Positions 1-14,440 of a stretch of DNA of 64,000 nt are shown one piece after another. This stretch comes from Caprimulgus europaeus (taxonomy: Eukaryota > Chordata > Aves > Caprimulgiformes > Caprimulgidae), in contig OU015550.1 of the NCBI GenBank assembly GCA_907165065.1, positions 6,855,501 to 6,919,500 of the forward strand. The letters are read 5' to 3'. Below the pieces are notes generated by a model that did no database searches, was not told the DNA's origin, and worked only from the letters and a program-made list of their open reading frames with translations. How positions within the stretch are numbered: position 1 is the first letter of the stretch; the number at the start of each line of letters is the position of its first letter. The position numbers and the translations under genes were made by a program.

Positions 1-2939
1 TTCAGCCAAATTGCCTATTTGTGTTCAGTCTTTATTATCATCTTACACTGGTTTGTAATTGACTAAAGTAGAGGTGGGTGTATTTGGGGGTGTGTATGGC
101 GCTCGGTACTGCAGCCAACACATCTCCATGCATTGATTTTTTGGGTCAGCTCTGAGGAAGACAATTCAACAGACAATTACATTAGCAGCTACATTCGTCA
201 TTTTTGGCCCAAATGAGATCTCTAGAAGAAATTGCCCCATTGTCAGCTCAGAGCTCATCACTCTGCAAGGAATATTGCACATTAAAGCCTGAGCTGAACT
301 GTGTCTTCATCAGGCCAGGACTCTGCCCATGGACTTTGTTCTCTCTGCAGATGATCCCACCTGGGAACAGAGGTAGTGACCATAACCAAAGTAGGAACTT
401 GGACCAATGTCTTTCAAGAGACAAGATTAGGCAAGACTTCTAATACCAGTTTCAGTATTTTCCTCTTGGTTTGTGTGACAGCTCTTTCTGCACCCATTCC
501 GTGCCAGTGTCGGGGAGTCGAGGCAGAAATGGGGTCACATTTCCAGTCCTGTGTGTGGTAAAACTAAAGGGTTTCACTGGTGGTGGGAGGGACAACAACA
601 GAGAAACTGCTGGAACATCCCCCATCCCTGGGGCTCACAGCCAGCAGGAAAAACATGCTCTGTGCTGAGGTTTGCTACACAGGCTCTGCTGTCTTAAACG
701 TTTGATCTATCGTTTTATTCCCCGTCATTTATTGACTGTGTCGAGCACAACCATGCTCAACAATAACACTCAGAAAATACAGAGTAAAATCATGTTTATG
801 GTTACTACCAGAGCACCAGAAAGAAACAGCAATATGTTTTTAGCCTTCATTAACGCAACAAATAATCAACCAAAAATAAACCCAAGCCCTGAAAATCCCT
901 TGAACACATCAGCAGTTGGAAAAGCTCCTTTTCTGTGCCGTGCTTTGTACTTCTGCTTTCAAAACCAAAAGTGGATACAAGGCTCAAAGGCAGAACCTGC
1001 CTGGGCAGAAGGGATGTAATATTAATATTTCTGCCTTAGCTGAACATTTTTCTCCCAGCTCCTTAATTACCCAGGTAAGGGGGTAACCCAGCCTCTCTGG
1101 GTAATTGTGCAGTAACGCCTGCCATCTGCTCCCGTGCTCGGGATTTGTGGGGGCACAGCTGCCTGCAGAGCACTCCGCGAAACAACTGCAGGCGTTTATG
1201 GATACACAACTTCTGCAGCAATGAATCTGTTCTAATTAGCACTGGAAATAAACGTTTATGATGTAGAAAATGACAAAACGTATTTATCACCAAGCTAATA
1301 ATTCACTGTAGAGGAAACTTAAGGCCAAGCCATACAACGTGAATGGAAATGATCCTTGCTCTGTTTCGGGACACACGTACAGCAATATTTGCAGGCAATG
1401 TGCTAATTAAACCAAAGCATCCCCTGGCAAAGCCTGTCTCATTAGGAGCAGCCATTGGCCACCAGCATCTCAGGGCTCTTTTCTTTATCTCCTGTGGGTT
1501 TTGGACCTGGGCAGGAGCAGCAAGAGCAGGTGAGGCTCTGTGGTGTCCACAGCTCACAACTCAGCTAACGTGATTTAGGGGAGCTGAGCTATTCCTGATA
1601 AGTAACATTTTCCAGGTCTTGATTTCTTTTCCAGTATTTTCTCTGTCAATTAACCAAAGCAATTTCCACTGACTAATAAAGCAGTTGGTTCAGCTTATTT
1701 TCCAATGAAAACTCACTTAGTTTCAGCAAATAAGAGTCGAAAAAAGAACTGATAAAAAGTATTTAAAATAGCTAGCCTTGCCACCCCCAGAAAATCAAAC
1801 TGCCTGGCAGACGATGAAGGGACCTTTCAGCCCAGGACCTCCCTTGCTGAGGTTTCACAGGTAGTCAGGAATCCCAGCCCACCAGAAATAAATGGACACA
1901 GTCTTAAGGGAGTTCTTCACATATTTAATGTCAGCCATTGATATTAAATTATGATTTTCTGGACTGTTTTGTTGAATCAGGGTTTTTCCTGACAGTTTGG
2001 TCCTGCAGTGTCCCCAGACCGCACATTGAAATGCAGATTGCAGATTCACTCCCAGCTGCAGCAGCTGCTTCTCAACACAGGGATTTTTAGGAAAGAGTAT
2101 AAAAAATGTTTCTAACTTGAAAACCCTGAAGTAATTTAAGGGAAAAAGTGCTGAAGCTTGCATTCTTTCTGTGTCCCTGATTGCCACCTGTGATTAGCAC
2201 AAACACCCTGCTCCAGGGGATGGAGACGGGTCCGTAGGGCCTCAGCCCTGGCTGGGCAGCAGCTCTGCCCAAAGAGGCTTGGCAGCATCTTCCCTTGACT
2301 CGGCCAGATCACACCGGCTCGTGTTCTTCTCCTGGGCTGCTGAAGTCGCTGGTGATACCTTATCAGAATTGCTGGCTGGATGGAAAATGACAGAAAGATT
2401 TTTTTGATGGTAATTACTTAGTTTTCTTTCCCATTGATGAATTCTAATTATTCTTTCAGTTTCACAACGTCTGTCATGCATTCTTCAGGAAGAGCAGAAG
2501 GACACTGAAATAAAGGCTTTAATTTATTGTACATCACATATTAAGTTACCTTTCATGAATATCAACTATAGATTTGGAAACAAAAGGCTGAATGATTAAT
2601 TTTCCTGTTGCTCTCTACTCCACCATCTCATTTTCCCTCTCCTTTGGAACAAGGTCCCGCAGTGTTGGGCAGCTCCCCTGCCCGCGATCGCTGCCCCGTG
2701 TCCCGGGGCGCGGGTCGGTGCCGGTGCCGCTGTCAATATTCTGCACGGCGCTTCCCCTCCTGCTGCTTCCCCAGCGGCTCCAGAAAAGACTTCAAAGGGA
2801 AACTTCAGACTGGGAACCTGACTTGCCATCAGGATTTTTTAACCTTGAAGACATAACCCCACCGACGTGTGCCTGAATGCTAATGAGGACCAGGAGGAGG
2901 AGGAGGCACCGCAGAGGGAGTCCAAGCGGGGGAAAGGCA

Positions 2940-2963
2940 GGGGGTTGGGGTTTGGGGTTTGGG
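2940..2963 (+). repeat. G-run array with G-quadruplex potential
   Basis: Four runs of three to five G separated by TT or TTT on the plus strand, fitting the canonical intramolecular quadruplex pattern. It resembles telomeric DNA but is too short and irregular to be telomeric. Confidence 0.6.
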
Positions 2964-5900
2964 ATCTGGGGAAGGGCTCCTGTGAACCTCAGGAACAGCC
3001 TGGGGGGGTCTGTGGACTTGCTGAACGTGGACAGTCTCAGAGTTAAACCACAGGAGAAGGTAACAGGGACACAGTGGCCCAAGGCTGACAGGTTGGCACA
3101 GCAGAGGCTCCTCCGGGACGATCACCTGGGGCAGAAACCAGAGGTGAAACAAGGTGATGCAGCAAGAGCAACCCCTGGGACCACGGAGGAACCTGCAGGA
3201 GACTCGGGCCTGGCTTTCCAGGAAAATTCCTGCGCTACCACTCACACCTTCGGAGCTTCTCTCTTTGCTGGCACCGATGATTCCATTTAGCTCTGCAATC
3301 ATGCAGCCACTTGCTTTTTCAAATTTCAATCATAACTTTAGCATGTCAACAGCATTCCTGAATTCCACTGCCACATCCACTGCGTGGAGGCAGTTTTCAC
3401 TGCTTCAAACAGAATTTGCATGGCACCACCTTGGATTTCTATCTGAACATATTCCATAAGCTTCTGAGACCACAAGACCTTTACTGCTGCGTGCGTGGCC
3501 TCCACCATGGCCCAGCCTGGTGGGAACACATTTTCCCCACGTGCAGAACCACAACCTGGAGGCAGCTCACACAGCAGCAGCACGTGAATCAGGAGAGACT
3601 CTTTTCTTCATGTTTACTCCCCAGCACAATCCCTAAAATACAGAACTGCTGTCCCTAGTGCAAACATCCCGACACCCACGCGTGTTTGGGTTAAATGAGC
3701 TCTGCTTGGCTGAGCCTTAATGAACATCGATCCCTTGAGAAGGTTTTGCAAGAGCTGTCACTAGCAGGAGACACCCTGGCCATTAAAGCAGTTGCTTTTT
3801 AATGGGGTCTGAGGAGATGTTTAATGATTAAAATGCATACCAACACCAACAGTCTCCAGCATCAAGACATGGAAATGAAACTCTGTGCACTGCTGTTCAC
3901 ACTGTTACTGCTGGATTAGCATCCAGGGCTGGTCTAATGAGCAGACATCTCCCTCCTGTTGGCCCATGGCCCACAGAGGATTTTATCACATTTCATAAGT
4001 TATCTATGGGATCATGCTGCATTTTCACTTTACAAACTTGCTTAATTACTCTGTGTCTTCTGGCTTTTGCAGGGCTCCATGAAATGAAGCTGAACTCGGC
4101 CGTGGAGCCAGCGGCCGCTCTGGCAGGCAGCAGCCCAGCAGGTGCATTGTGTCCCTCCGTGATGGATCATCACCCCCTGGCTGAGGTCATTGCTCCTGCA
4201 GCTTCAGCAAAGCTTCTGAAGAGTGGCTCACACAGGTGGCCCTGCTCTCACCAGAGCAGTGCTTGAATGCAGATCTGGTAGGGGAAGGCAGCAGCTCTGG
4301 ACAGCCTCAAGCAGTGCTGGGAAGAGAGGTGGGTGCCCCTGATGACAGTGATGCCTGTCTCAAAGGTGGGTGGGGCAGAGTTCTGCAATTAGGGGCAGGT
4401 GGGAGTGGAGCATCATTATTGGAGAGTATAAATGCTGTGGGGAAAAGCTTTCTCACCTTCTTGGATGCATGGACTTGTGTGGTAGTGTTCCTCAAGATGC
4501 TCGTGGTCTTCATGTGCTGCTGGGCTCAGATGGGGAATGTTGATCATCTACAGCACTAATGTAAGTGACCTATTTGTAAATGCTGGGAGGAGCTGTGAAG
4601 TTGCCTGTATTTCTTCTTCAGGACCCAAGATCACAGTTTTGTTTCACAAAACCTTTCTCTGATTAAGTTGCTTTCTCCTTTGTTACAGTGTGGGAAAAGA
4701 GAGGGGTTCTCTGTGCACATGCTGTCCAGGTTAAAGGCTTAATTGCCCAGTTAGTCCACCTGGCTCACCTAAACTCAACACAAGCAACCTCTAGAGATGG
4801 TACAGAGTGGGGGAGGCCAAGTATCTCTTTCTTTTTAAGAAAAGCCTTGAAAAATATTCATAGCTGTGCTAAAAGCTTGCTCTTTGGGTGTTCTTGTGAA
4901 TCCTGAACAAGAGAAGATTTCAGAGCAGCCCTTTTATTGCTCTGTTAGTGCTCAATCACTGAAAGAGAAATGCATGGGAGATAAATGAGATCTCATCGTC
5001 TTCCCATGTTTCTCAATTTATTTCAGGGGGCATATTTCCTCATTCTTCTCTCCAGACAGCACTTTATCTCTCCTTTTCTTCCATTATATCTCTCCCATTT
5101 TTCATTTATTTTTTTCTCCAGTTCTCTTTAGTTTTATCCCATGGCTTCTCAAGACCATCTGATTAGAAGCATAATAGACAAACTTCTTTTTCTGGAACAC
5201 TTTCTGGTGATATCTGAGATTTCAGGAAACTGCTGCTGTGCCTGGGGACCTGACTCTTAATCATTGAACAATTACAAGTTTGACTGAAAGAATATCAGAA
5301 CCTGAGATTAATTCCCAGCACCCCTGTGCAGTGCAGTGCCTCCAGACTTGCTCCCTGCTTCTGCTTGCCCGTGGCATCCTCCTTCCACACCTCGGGGTGA
5401 TGTCCTGGGACAGGGTGTCTCTGGGAAGCCCTGGGGATGAAGGGTACCTGGTGGCTTCCCTGGCAGCTGGCTGCCTTCAGGTAGGGCTGGTTCAAAGCTT
5501 GTTTTCTGGGAAAAGTGGTACATGAAATGACTTTATTACACTTGGAACTTCAGGTTAGATCATTCTGGAGTGAAATGAGACCAGTGCTGGTGCTGCAGGA
5601 GTGTGGTTCTGGTCGTGGCACAGGACAGTGAGCTGGGCAGCTGGTGCTCAGGGCAGACTGGCTGTGTGGAACCATCTCCATACACTTAGTACCTGCAAAT
5701 CTATTTGTGGGGTTTGCATTTTTTTCCTTATAGTGTGTAAATAGCAGCTTTTTGTTCTGTTGCTTGGTGGCTGCTGTGATGGGAGGGAGGAGCAGGAATT
5801 GCTCATGGGGTGCTGGCAGCACCCTCGCTGCAGTGCTGCTGGGGACTCGGTCTGTGATCATTGGTTTTACTGCATCTTAATATTTAATTTCTCATGGAAG

Positions 5901-7760
5901 TGCTCTGGTCTGGCCTCCAGCTTTGTACCAACACCTGCCAGCCCAGGTGAAGGGGCAGGACTGGAGTCCCAGTGATGCCACCCCCTCTCCCGCATGGTCC
6001 CTTCATAAACCAAAGTCCCCAAGGGGACTTTCTGACCCCTTTGGGTGGCAACACCCTGTTGTGTTTTAGATGGTGAATTCACTGCTCTTAAAAAAACCAG
6101 CCTGAGCCACTGACAAAGGACACCAAAGTCTTTTGTTGTTAAAGAAGATAACAGAACCTCTGTGAAATTATCTCCCACTTCTCATCTTACTACAATGCAG
6201 TTGCACAAATAACTTCAGATTAAATAAACACATCTGCATACAAATTGCTCCAAATATCTTTTGATGATTCTCATGACCTGAAATAGAGGTTCAGTGTGAA
6301 GCAAATGAATAGTTTCTGCTGAAGTTTATTTTGCTGAGGAGCTGGTGCTCAGATGGGCACTTCCCTGGGAACAGCAAGGCTGACACGGAGGCATCTGCTC
6401 TGCATTTTAAGCAGCCCCTTGTAAACACGAACCAGAGCAGCAGGAGCATGTAATCGATAATAAATATTCCACACCATCTCACTCCAAAGATAATTTCAAT
6501 GCAAGCATTTGAAATAGCATGCTAGGAGCTAGAATACTTCCAGACTTTTAATTCATCTTGGTTCTCTCTTTTCTTACCGAGTACCACAGGACACAGCACA
6601 GCGCAAGCTGTGAGAATCTTCTCCACTGAGATGCAGAATATTGGTTTGTAATTTGCATTCTCAGAATATTGCCTACTCTTACTTCTTCCAGATATTTGCA
6701 CCCTTTATACCATGTAAGTCTTCTTTTTGCCACTAAATGCTGGAGTTAGTTTCGTGAGTATGGACTCTAGCACATTCTCCTGCTGATATCATCTTGTACA
6801 GGAACTATTTAAAATGGGGGAAAAAAGTTCAAAAATCACTGCAAGAGTGTGTGATCATGACTGTGGGGACACATGCTCATGCAAATCTGAGACATGCCAC
6901 CTAGGAACGTGAATTTATGAAGCATTTGAACCATCAATGGGCTTTCAGGAGTCAGCTTCTAGCAATGTAGACAACTCAAGATTAGGTTTTGAGATGCTGT
7001 AAATTAATGAAGCTATATCAGAGCCCAGTGTTAATTAATGTATTTATCTTCCTGTAGAGCTGCTCCTGCCTTTGCTTAATTTAAGCCTCCAAGAGGTCAG
7101 CCCAGGCTTGGGGGAATCGGGGAGGGAGGAAGGAAAGCATCATTGCACAGACAGCTATTACCTGCTGGAAACTGTCCTGCATCTGTGAGAACAAACCCTA
7201 TTTGTGTTCAGCCGTGGTTATGGTCTTGCTAAATACATCCACTTTCCACAGAGATCAGTGTTTTAATTACGTGTGTTGTTGCAGAGTCATGGTTTATGAC
7301 TCGGGGTAGAGCTCAGCTGCTGTAAATTCCAGCAGCTCCATTGACTCTGTGCCCGCTGTGTGCTGGTGCCTCCTCCATTTGCTCTTTATATCATTATCTG
7401 TCTGCAGGAACCTCTTGCCATGGAATGCTTGCAACCTTCTTTAACACACATCCTCACTGGGGAGGAAAAGCCCTTCTGTAGGACCACACTGAGCTGTGCT
7501 GGGATGGTTCCCCTTGCAGAGGAGGGCACTTGGCCACAGTGGGGTAAATCCGCAGCCTTTGGGCTCCCAGGGGTTTGCAGTTTCTCCTGATTGTTTGGGG
7601 TGTTTTTGCTAAACAGAACTCAGTTTTGTAAATTAAACTTTCTCTTTCACTGTAAATATTATTGTTTTTCTAAGGAAATTGAAAACTTTGGCTGGAGGAA
7701 CAAGTAGCAGGGAAAGTTCAGCTCCATGCCAGCCCTAGGACCCAGGCTGGGCTGTCCGTT

Positions 7761-7780
7761 GGGATGGGATGGGATGGGGA
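7761..7780 (+). repeat. GGGAT simple repeat
   Basis: Four near-perfect copies of GGGAT, the last one diverged. Confidence 0.9.
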
Positions 7781-10769
7781 GCCCTTCTGGGGCTGCTTTG
7801 GTTGCTGACCCACAGGCTGCTTTCACACATCCTGTTTATGTCCCGTTTGTTTAGTGTCTGCCTCTTATTTACCACGAAAGGATGCGGGTGGTGACAGTGC
7901 ACGGGACAGGCTGAAACCCCCCCTGCATCAGCGCTGGAGTGCGGCTCCAGCGGCGCCTGGTGCATCACTGCTCATGTCAAACTCCCAGCCTGATTTCCCG
8001 CGGTTTCACAAAGCTCTGCTGAGCTCTCCAGCTTCACACAGCTCCTCCCAGAGCTCACGGGGCTCGGACCCCTCGCTCCGGCTGGGAGCGGGGCTGGTGC
8101 GGGCTCAGTCGCGCTGGCCAAGGCAGCGCTGGGCTTCCTCCTGCTGCGGGCTCGTTGCCACCGGACGTTCTAGACCAGGCCCTTGGCAAAGCTCAGTCTA
8201 GGGTGAAGCATTTCTCATCTGTCTCCTTCTCCTGATGTAATTTGTTCCCAAACACTCACACCTCCCCTCCGCCTGCGGCCGTCGCTCCACATATGGTGGG
8301 TGGCGGTGGACGTGGACACTGTAAATGAGCAGAGTGACATTCTGGGGTAGATTAAAGTGAAAAATTGAAGCTGCGTTCCCAGCTTCATTTCACTGCAGCA
8401 CAATTCATTGGTGCCATCTGTCTTAGTCCTTTTTAAATGGCAGCTCTTCTGGATTGATTGGCAAGTGAATAGATTTCCTGCCACAAAGTTTTGAGGTCAA
8501 TCAATCACTTATGTGTATTAATTATGAAGATCTTGAAGTTGCAGTGAGCAATTTTTTTACTTCAATGAGCTGCACGTACAGAGTTGCTCAGACTTTTTTT
8601 AAACAGTTTCTTTTTTACTGTTGATCAGAACTCGGCTGGCAGCTACAAGAAGGGGTTGGCATTTCCTATGAGCAAAGCATGGGATTGCAGCAGACCCCAC
8701 TGTTGGGCTGCTGATGGAGTGATGGCACAGCAGGACTCTGAGGGCACAGGAATACAGATGCCTTTCTCCAGATGAGGAAAGGACCCAGGTATTTAAACAA
8801 TTAAAGGTTTTATAACCCCTTTTGCCAGAGGAGGGGTGTGGACTGTGGGAGCAATGAAGTGGTCAATCTCTGCCCAAATTCCACTGTCCAATGTGCCAGC
8901 CCTCCTGCACGCCAACTGCTGCCCAAACTCCCTGGGAAATGACAATGTCATAAAGTTGCCTCATGTTCTATATGGATTTGTAGTGGTGCTATGCACTGTT
9001 AAACAGATAATGTTTTTCACCCAGAGAAACCTGCATTTTTACAGTCAGAGCAATGACTCTTTATACACGCAATATTTTTCTATATAGAGTTGCTGACACA
9101 TGAAATAGAAAATAGGGGATATAAGCTAGGCTGTGTATATATGTATACATCCATAAATCTGAGTTTGTGTATCAGTTTAACTTTGTAAAGTGGTTTGAGC
9201 TTCTGTGCACCAGAAGGGAACAAGCAAAGCAGGAATGTTTGCACGTACTTCCATGGCTGTCAAATGCTTCCTGGATTTTATATAGCAAAAGCCTGTTGAA
9301 ATCATCGCAGTGGATCACACCCAGACTATTCCTGCTCCCCAGAGCAGTGGCTGTTGGCTGCTCTCCTGCCTTCCCACCGGCTTGTGGCATTGCTCCTGGC
9401 ACAGGTTTCTGATAGTCATTGATCAGCAGCTTGGTCACCAGGGAGGATTGAAGCAGAACCCATCTTTGGGGTGTTCAGGGGCACCTTTATGGGCGTTGGT
9501 GTTGAGGCAGAGGCTGGGGCTGCCCTTCCTCTGCCTGTCGAGGTGGGCTGGGGTCTGAGGGTGGGGGAAACGGGCAGTTCCAGGGCTAAAGCTGCTCTTG
9601 GGCACTTGGGATTGTGGTTCTGGTGCCAGCGCAAGCTCATTGTGGGGGGGCAGAGGCTGGGCTGTGCAGGAGGGGAAGGGGGTCAGTCCTCCCTTGACTG
9701 AGGCTGGGACAAAAGATGCTTTCATGGTATTTCTGGTTAGTTCAGATCCAGGTGGCTGGAGGAAAGGAAGTTTTTTGTAAGAAGCAGGCTAAAAAGAAAC
9801 TGTTTTTAAATTCTCTGTTACAAGAATTGAATCTAACTACAATCTGATGGTGAGAAAATGTCTAACAACCTCTGCAGTGTTATAACAAGCATCAGAAAAG
9901 AAAGGAACTGGTTATTTTGGGAGACACAGCCCTGGCTTAGCTAATTGCAACTCTGCAAATGCTGAATTCTGTGAAATTTTTAAGTGCATTTTGGGGGATG
10001 TTTAAAATGCTTTATTTTCTCCAGAATGGGGTATTAATGCTTTTGTAAATTCCCCCAGCTCCAGCTGCAGCAGGAAAGGCATTGTAATCTCCACCTTGGA
10101 AACGAGCACAGTGTAATTAGCACTTCTACTTAGCCTCAGACACAGTGGAGGCTTCCAAGATGAACTGCGGATAGGAGGGATCAGTCAGTGCTGTGCCAGC
10201 TCTGGTGAGGGGGCTCTGCCAGCAGTGCAGGACCCCGTGCCATGCCCTGAGCCACACTGTGCCGAGCTGGAGCTGGTCCTGAGCGCTGGGAAATGGCTCA
10301 TTCCCAGCAGTTCTGTGTGAACATCGGCAGAGCTGCCCAGCTCCTGCTCTGATCCTCGTAGTGACACAGAGGGAAATCTCCCGCTGTGCAGGAGCCGCGG
10401 AGCGCTGGGTGCTGTTTCCTACCACAAAGTATCTGTCTCAATCCGTGTGCAAAGGGAAATCCAGCAGCTCAGGCCCTGCACTGGTGCAGGGTGTGTGATC
10501 TCTGCACGAGAGGGTTTTGTAAATGATGCCATTGTAATAATTTGTATGTGAAACGGCTCTTCCTTCAGCTACAAGTTTAGTCCAACCAATTGAAATTCCC
10601 AATCTCTTCTTGGGGGAATAGCTTGAGAGCAAACCCAAGGCTGCAGAGCTGCCTGTGCTTGTAGCTTTCTATTTATTGCAAAATAATTTCCCACCGCTGT
10701 TTTCTAAACTGCTTTGACAGAAACAAAGCTGCAGGTCAGAGCGCCGGCTCCACTCGGCAGCGGCCGTGT

Positions 10770-11100
10770 GGAATTGCAAGTTTGACCTCATTTTATCCTC
10801 CGAGTATTTAGAGATTGCTTTCATGCCCAGGAACCATATGAGGAGAATATAGATTCCTTCCAGAGCACATTAAACTTGGAAACAATAAGTGACCTCTAAA
10901 GTTGAATTCTATAGCCACAAGAATAAAGAATTTCTTTCTTTAGGAATGAAAGAAACAGATTTTATATCAACACAGGAGGAACAGCTGCTCAACTAAAAAT
11001 AACCAATAAAGTGGAAATTGAAAAGCTATTTCCAAATTATATCCTTTTGAATAAACCATTATGTAATTTCTGTGATTCCCATATGCTTTCTGTATCTGCC
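10770..11100. promoter_or_regulatory. A+T-rich block with E-box and MEF2 motifs
   Basis: About 330 bp of non-repetitive A+T-rich DNA. It holds CAGCTG at 10982-10987 and CTAAAAATAA (MEF2 consensus) at 10993-11002, followed directly by CCAAT. This spacing is typical of muscle enhancers. The look suggests a conserved non-coding element; conservation itself was not tested. Confidence 0.35.
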
Positions 11101-14100
11101 TTGCTATCTAACAGCAGAGGCTGCAGAACCCGTGGGGTTTGATAGTCCAGCGTCTCTTCCTTTGCAGACACGTACAGGCAGGGGAGGCTGTGCCAGACCT
11201 GTTACTGGATTCAATACCAGGGGAAAGTGGTCAAATTTCCACTTAAACAATGTGATGCCCAAAGGGCATTTTCACAGAATAGGAAGGAAAGAAACAGCCC
11301 AGCAGCTTCAGGCTATTTATCTGTTGGAACAGCTTTCCATGAGGAATGGGGGACATGGTCATGGCAATGAAAGTCCAACGAGTCCCTGAATTCCCCTGAT
11401 GTTTTGCCATCCCTGTGGCTTCTGGGTCAGTGCATCCTCCTCCTGGCTTTGTCCTCTTTTCTGCTGTACCCACCTGCAAGCTGCCCTTGGACACGAATGA
11501 GGCAGTGTTCTTGTAAAGTGTGTGTGTCCTCTGCTTCGGGCTGTCTGTGCTGACAGGCTGATTTATGTCCTGCTCTCGCAGGGAGGCCATGGAAGGCTTG
11601 CACGTCCTTGCTGTGTGTGGGTGAGATCACGGCACTTGCTCATCGCTGTAGCCCTGTTGTGGATGTCCAACTGCCCTGGGCATGGAATGGTTTATAAGCA
11701 AAGTTTTCCCTTTCTAAATGCTTGTGTTCTTTCAGACAGCAAACTTCCAAATACAGTTAGAGATTTTATATTTAATTTGGAAAGGAATTTTCTGATTCAT
11801 CTCCCCTTTCCCTTTGGCATAAATGCAAAATAAATGAGAAGGAGAGAAAGCCTAATATCAAAAAGAAAAGATAAACAATCAACTGAAAGCTTTTGGTTTT
11901 GGTTTGCTTTCCTTGATAATCCAGGCAAGAAGCCCCAGAATAACATAGTGGAAAGGCTTGCACCTGAAAAAACACCTTCAGATGCTTTGGGAGTAGTGAA
12001 GGCAGAGTGGCTGGTGGCTTCCCAGGGCCTGTCCCATGTGTGGGCAGTGAGCCCATCCCTGCCTGCCCTGGCAGCTCAGCACCGGTGATGGGCTGTGCTG
12101 AAGTGCTCCCTGCATGGAGAGGGAACGGTGCATTAGCTCCCTTAATCTGTCAGGAAACTTTAATCAGGTATCCCCAGACATCCTAATTAATTTGTTCAGA
12201 GTGGAAATAAATGTCTCTAGACTTCCTTTGTCATTTTCAATCTCCTTTCAACTCCCACCTGTTTCCTTCATGGTTTGTGAACTGAAAAAGAAAGGGGGGG
12301 AAAAATGGAAAGGAGTTGATTTGAATTCTCCTTATCGAATGCAGTTGCCATCGTCAGGCTCTGGGGATCTCGGAGAAAGGTTGCACAGGCCCCTGCTGAA
12401 ATACAAACAGCTGTGGGAAATGCCCTTTAACCGCCAGTGCGGCATGGAAGTCATTAATAATCTGGAGTTTCATTAGATATTGCCAGATGTTAACTCCAGC
12501 GTTCTGTGAGAATAACTGGAGGTCACCCTCGGCTGCGTGACGAGCGGTGGCAGAGCCGGTGTGGGTGAGGGGAGCTGCTCCCCATCCTCCCGCAGCCCAG
12601 GGGTCTGCGCTGGGGGACGGTCACCCCTGTCCCTGGCACAGCGCTTGCCTGGGGCAATGCCCTGACTGCTGCTCTGCCTTGCATGAGGCCACGGCACAAG
12701 CGGGGGCCTGGAATGGTAGGGGGTGGTCTCCTCCTCCTCTTCCTCCCGTGGAGCAGCACTGGTGCCCTGTGTCACACCAGGAGCAGCTGCAGCCCCAAAC
12801 CTGGTCCCCGTGCGTGGGGAAGGGTCAGAGCAGGAGCCGTGGGGGTGACTGCAGCGGGATCCCCTCTGGTTGCTGGGCGGTAGAACAACTCTTTTGGAAC
12901 GGCTGCAGGACAGTGATTGTTATTTTGAAGACCTTGTTACAGAAAGATTAATTCCTGTTACTGAGCTCTGCTTCAAGCTGAGCACTTAAATGCACCGGCC
13001 GGAGCTGGGCAGTGATTAATTGTCTCAGAGCTCTGATTCAAAGAAAGCAAAAACTCACCAAAGCTCATTTTAAAGAGTGGAAATCCTGTTCTAGTGTGAG
13101 ACAGGTGATTATTCAGCTGAAACCAAACACTTCAGAGCCAGCCAGGAGCAGGTTTCAGGAGAAAGCTTTCCTGGTGCCCAGAGCAGGGAGACCTGTAAGG
13201 GCGGTGCTGGGGTTTGTGCCCAGCTCGCCCTCCATCCCAGTGCCACCCATGACACCCCACTTGGCACTCCCACCCAGCCCTGTGCCCCAGAGAGAACTGT
13301 TCCCTGGCCAGGGACAATGTGAGAGAGCTGGCACTGGTGATGGGCCATGGATGGAGGGTTGGTGGGCACCCAACAGGCAGTGGGGCTGCAGGGAACACCC
13401 GCTCTTGCAGCTGGGATCTGGGGAAAGGCAACCCAGTGCTGCAAGGCACTGGAAAAGGCAATTACACACTTTTCCCCAGGAGACTCTGTTAATACCTTGG
13501 AACAATTGAATCTGTTCAGGTCCTGGAAGCTCAAGTTCACCTCTGATGCCGTCACCACCAGCGTTTTCTGCTGCTGATCACGTTAGAGATGTTTCTCTGG
13601 TGCCAGGCACTGGCACCCTCTGCTCCCTGCCCGTCCCTCCCAGCAGCTGTGGGTGACATTCACAGTCACCCCGCAGCACCAGCCACACGTGGGGCCTGCA
13701 GATGCGAGTGGGGGATGTCCCAGCTCTGTGGGATGAAGGTCTCTTTCCTCCTCTGTTGAGAGCGAAGTCAGTTATAAAGTGCCCAAGACATTCAGCTGGG
13801 GATTGAGCGAGTCATTATACCTAGCAGTTGATTTTCATAGCTTTTTCTATATGGTGCATTAGCAGAGTAACAAACCTTATTGCAGCTTAATAAACCTTAT
13901 TTCAGACGGAGCAGCCTCGTTCAGGGCTGGCTCCTGTTCAAACAAGTGGGATGGCCAGCTCAGCTGCTCACTCAAGGTAGGAAGTGACCTGAGAGCAAAA
14001 AGAGAACCATAAATGGAGCAAGCAGCTCTTGCAAGCAGGACTGCCTAGGTTTGGGCTTCCTCACAGCTCGGTGTTCGGGTGATACAGGCCAGCTGAACAC

Positions 14101-14170
14101 CTTCCTTGGGGAGAGCAAGGGCTGCGGAGCGGGGCAGCCTGGCCGCCCGCTCCCTTCTGCTCACCGTGAC
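11101..14170. other. Gene-free 3' flank between A+T-rich blocks
   Basis: Mixed composition with A+T-rich patches near 11690-11900, 12150-12310 and 12900-13080 (TGATTAAT at 13013-13020) and GC-richer DNA at 12540-12890 and 13190-13430. The open frames overlap on both strands and have no family resemblance. Confidence 0.55.
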
Positions 14171-14179
14171 CTTCTGTGC

Positions 14180-14440
14180 AGCTTTTATTCCTGGCAAAAC
14201 GAATTTACTCTTCATGTAATTATAGAAAGAAAATAGTTTTGACCCCGGCTTCATATTTCTCAGTTTAATGTGTATAATTGCTTCGCCAGCCATTTATTAC
14301 TGTCAACATTTCCAGTCAGGGGCAGTGGGGAGCAGCAGAGGGAGGGCATGGGGGACGAAGAGGTTGGAGGTGTGCCATAATAAAAAGCTGTTTACAATTG
14401 CATATTAATAATAGATACAGGTTTGGACTCAAGAAATGTC
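14180..14440. promoter_or_regulatory. A+T-rich block, candidate conserved non-coding element
   Basis: Non-repetitive DNA with CATATTAATAATAG and TTACAATTGCAT-type homeodomain/POU-like motifs, interrupted by a GC-rich segment at 14310-14370 and bordered by GC-rich DNA. Confidence 0.3.

Larger units (their letters stand above)
1..10769. other. Distal 3' flank, moderately A+T-rich, no gene seen
   Basis: Mixed non-coding DNA with frequent TTAATTA-type runs and short GC-richer pockets (2650-3010, 7900-8180, 9480-9680). No open frame resembles a known protein, and no exon with splice sites in a consistent frame was found. Smaller features are a TGATTAAT motif at 2593-2600, a G-run array at 2940-2963 and a GGGAT repeat at 7761-7780. 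Confidence 0.6.

Noticed and set aside
2940..2970. Interstitial telomeric repeat
   Set aside because: The unit is GGGGTTT-like and only about four copies; vertebrate telomeres are TTAGGG. Kept only as a G-quadruplex-type array.
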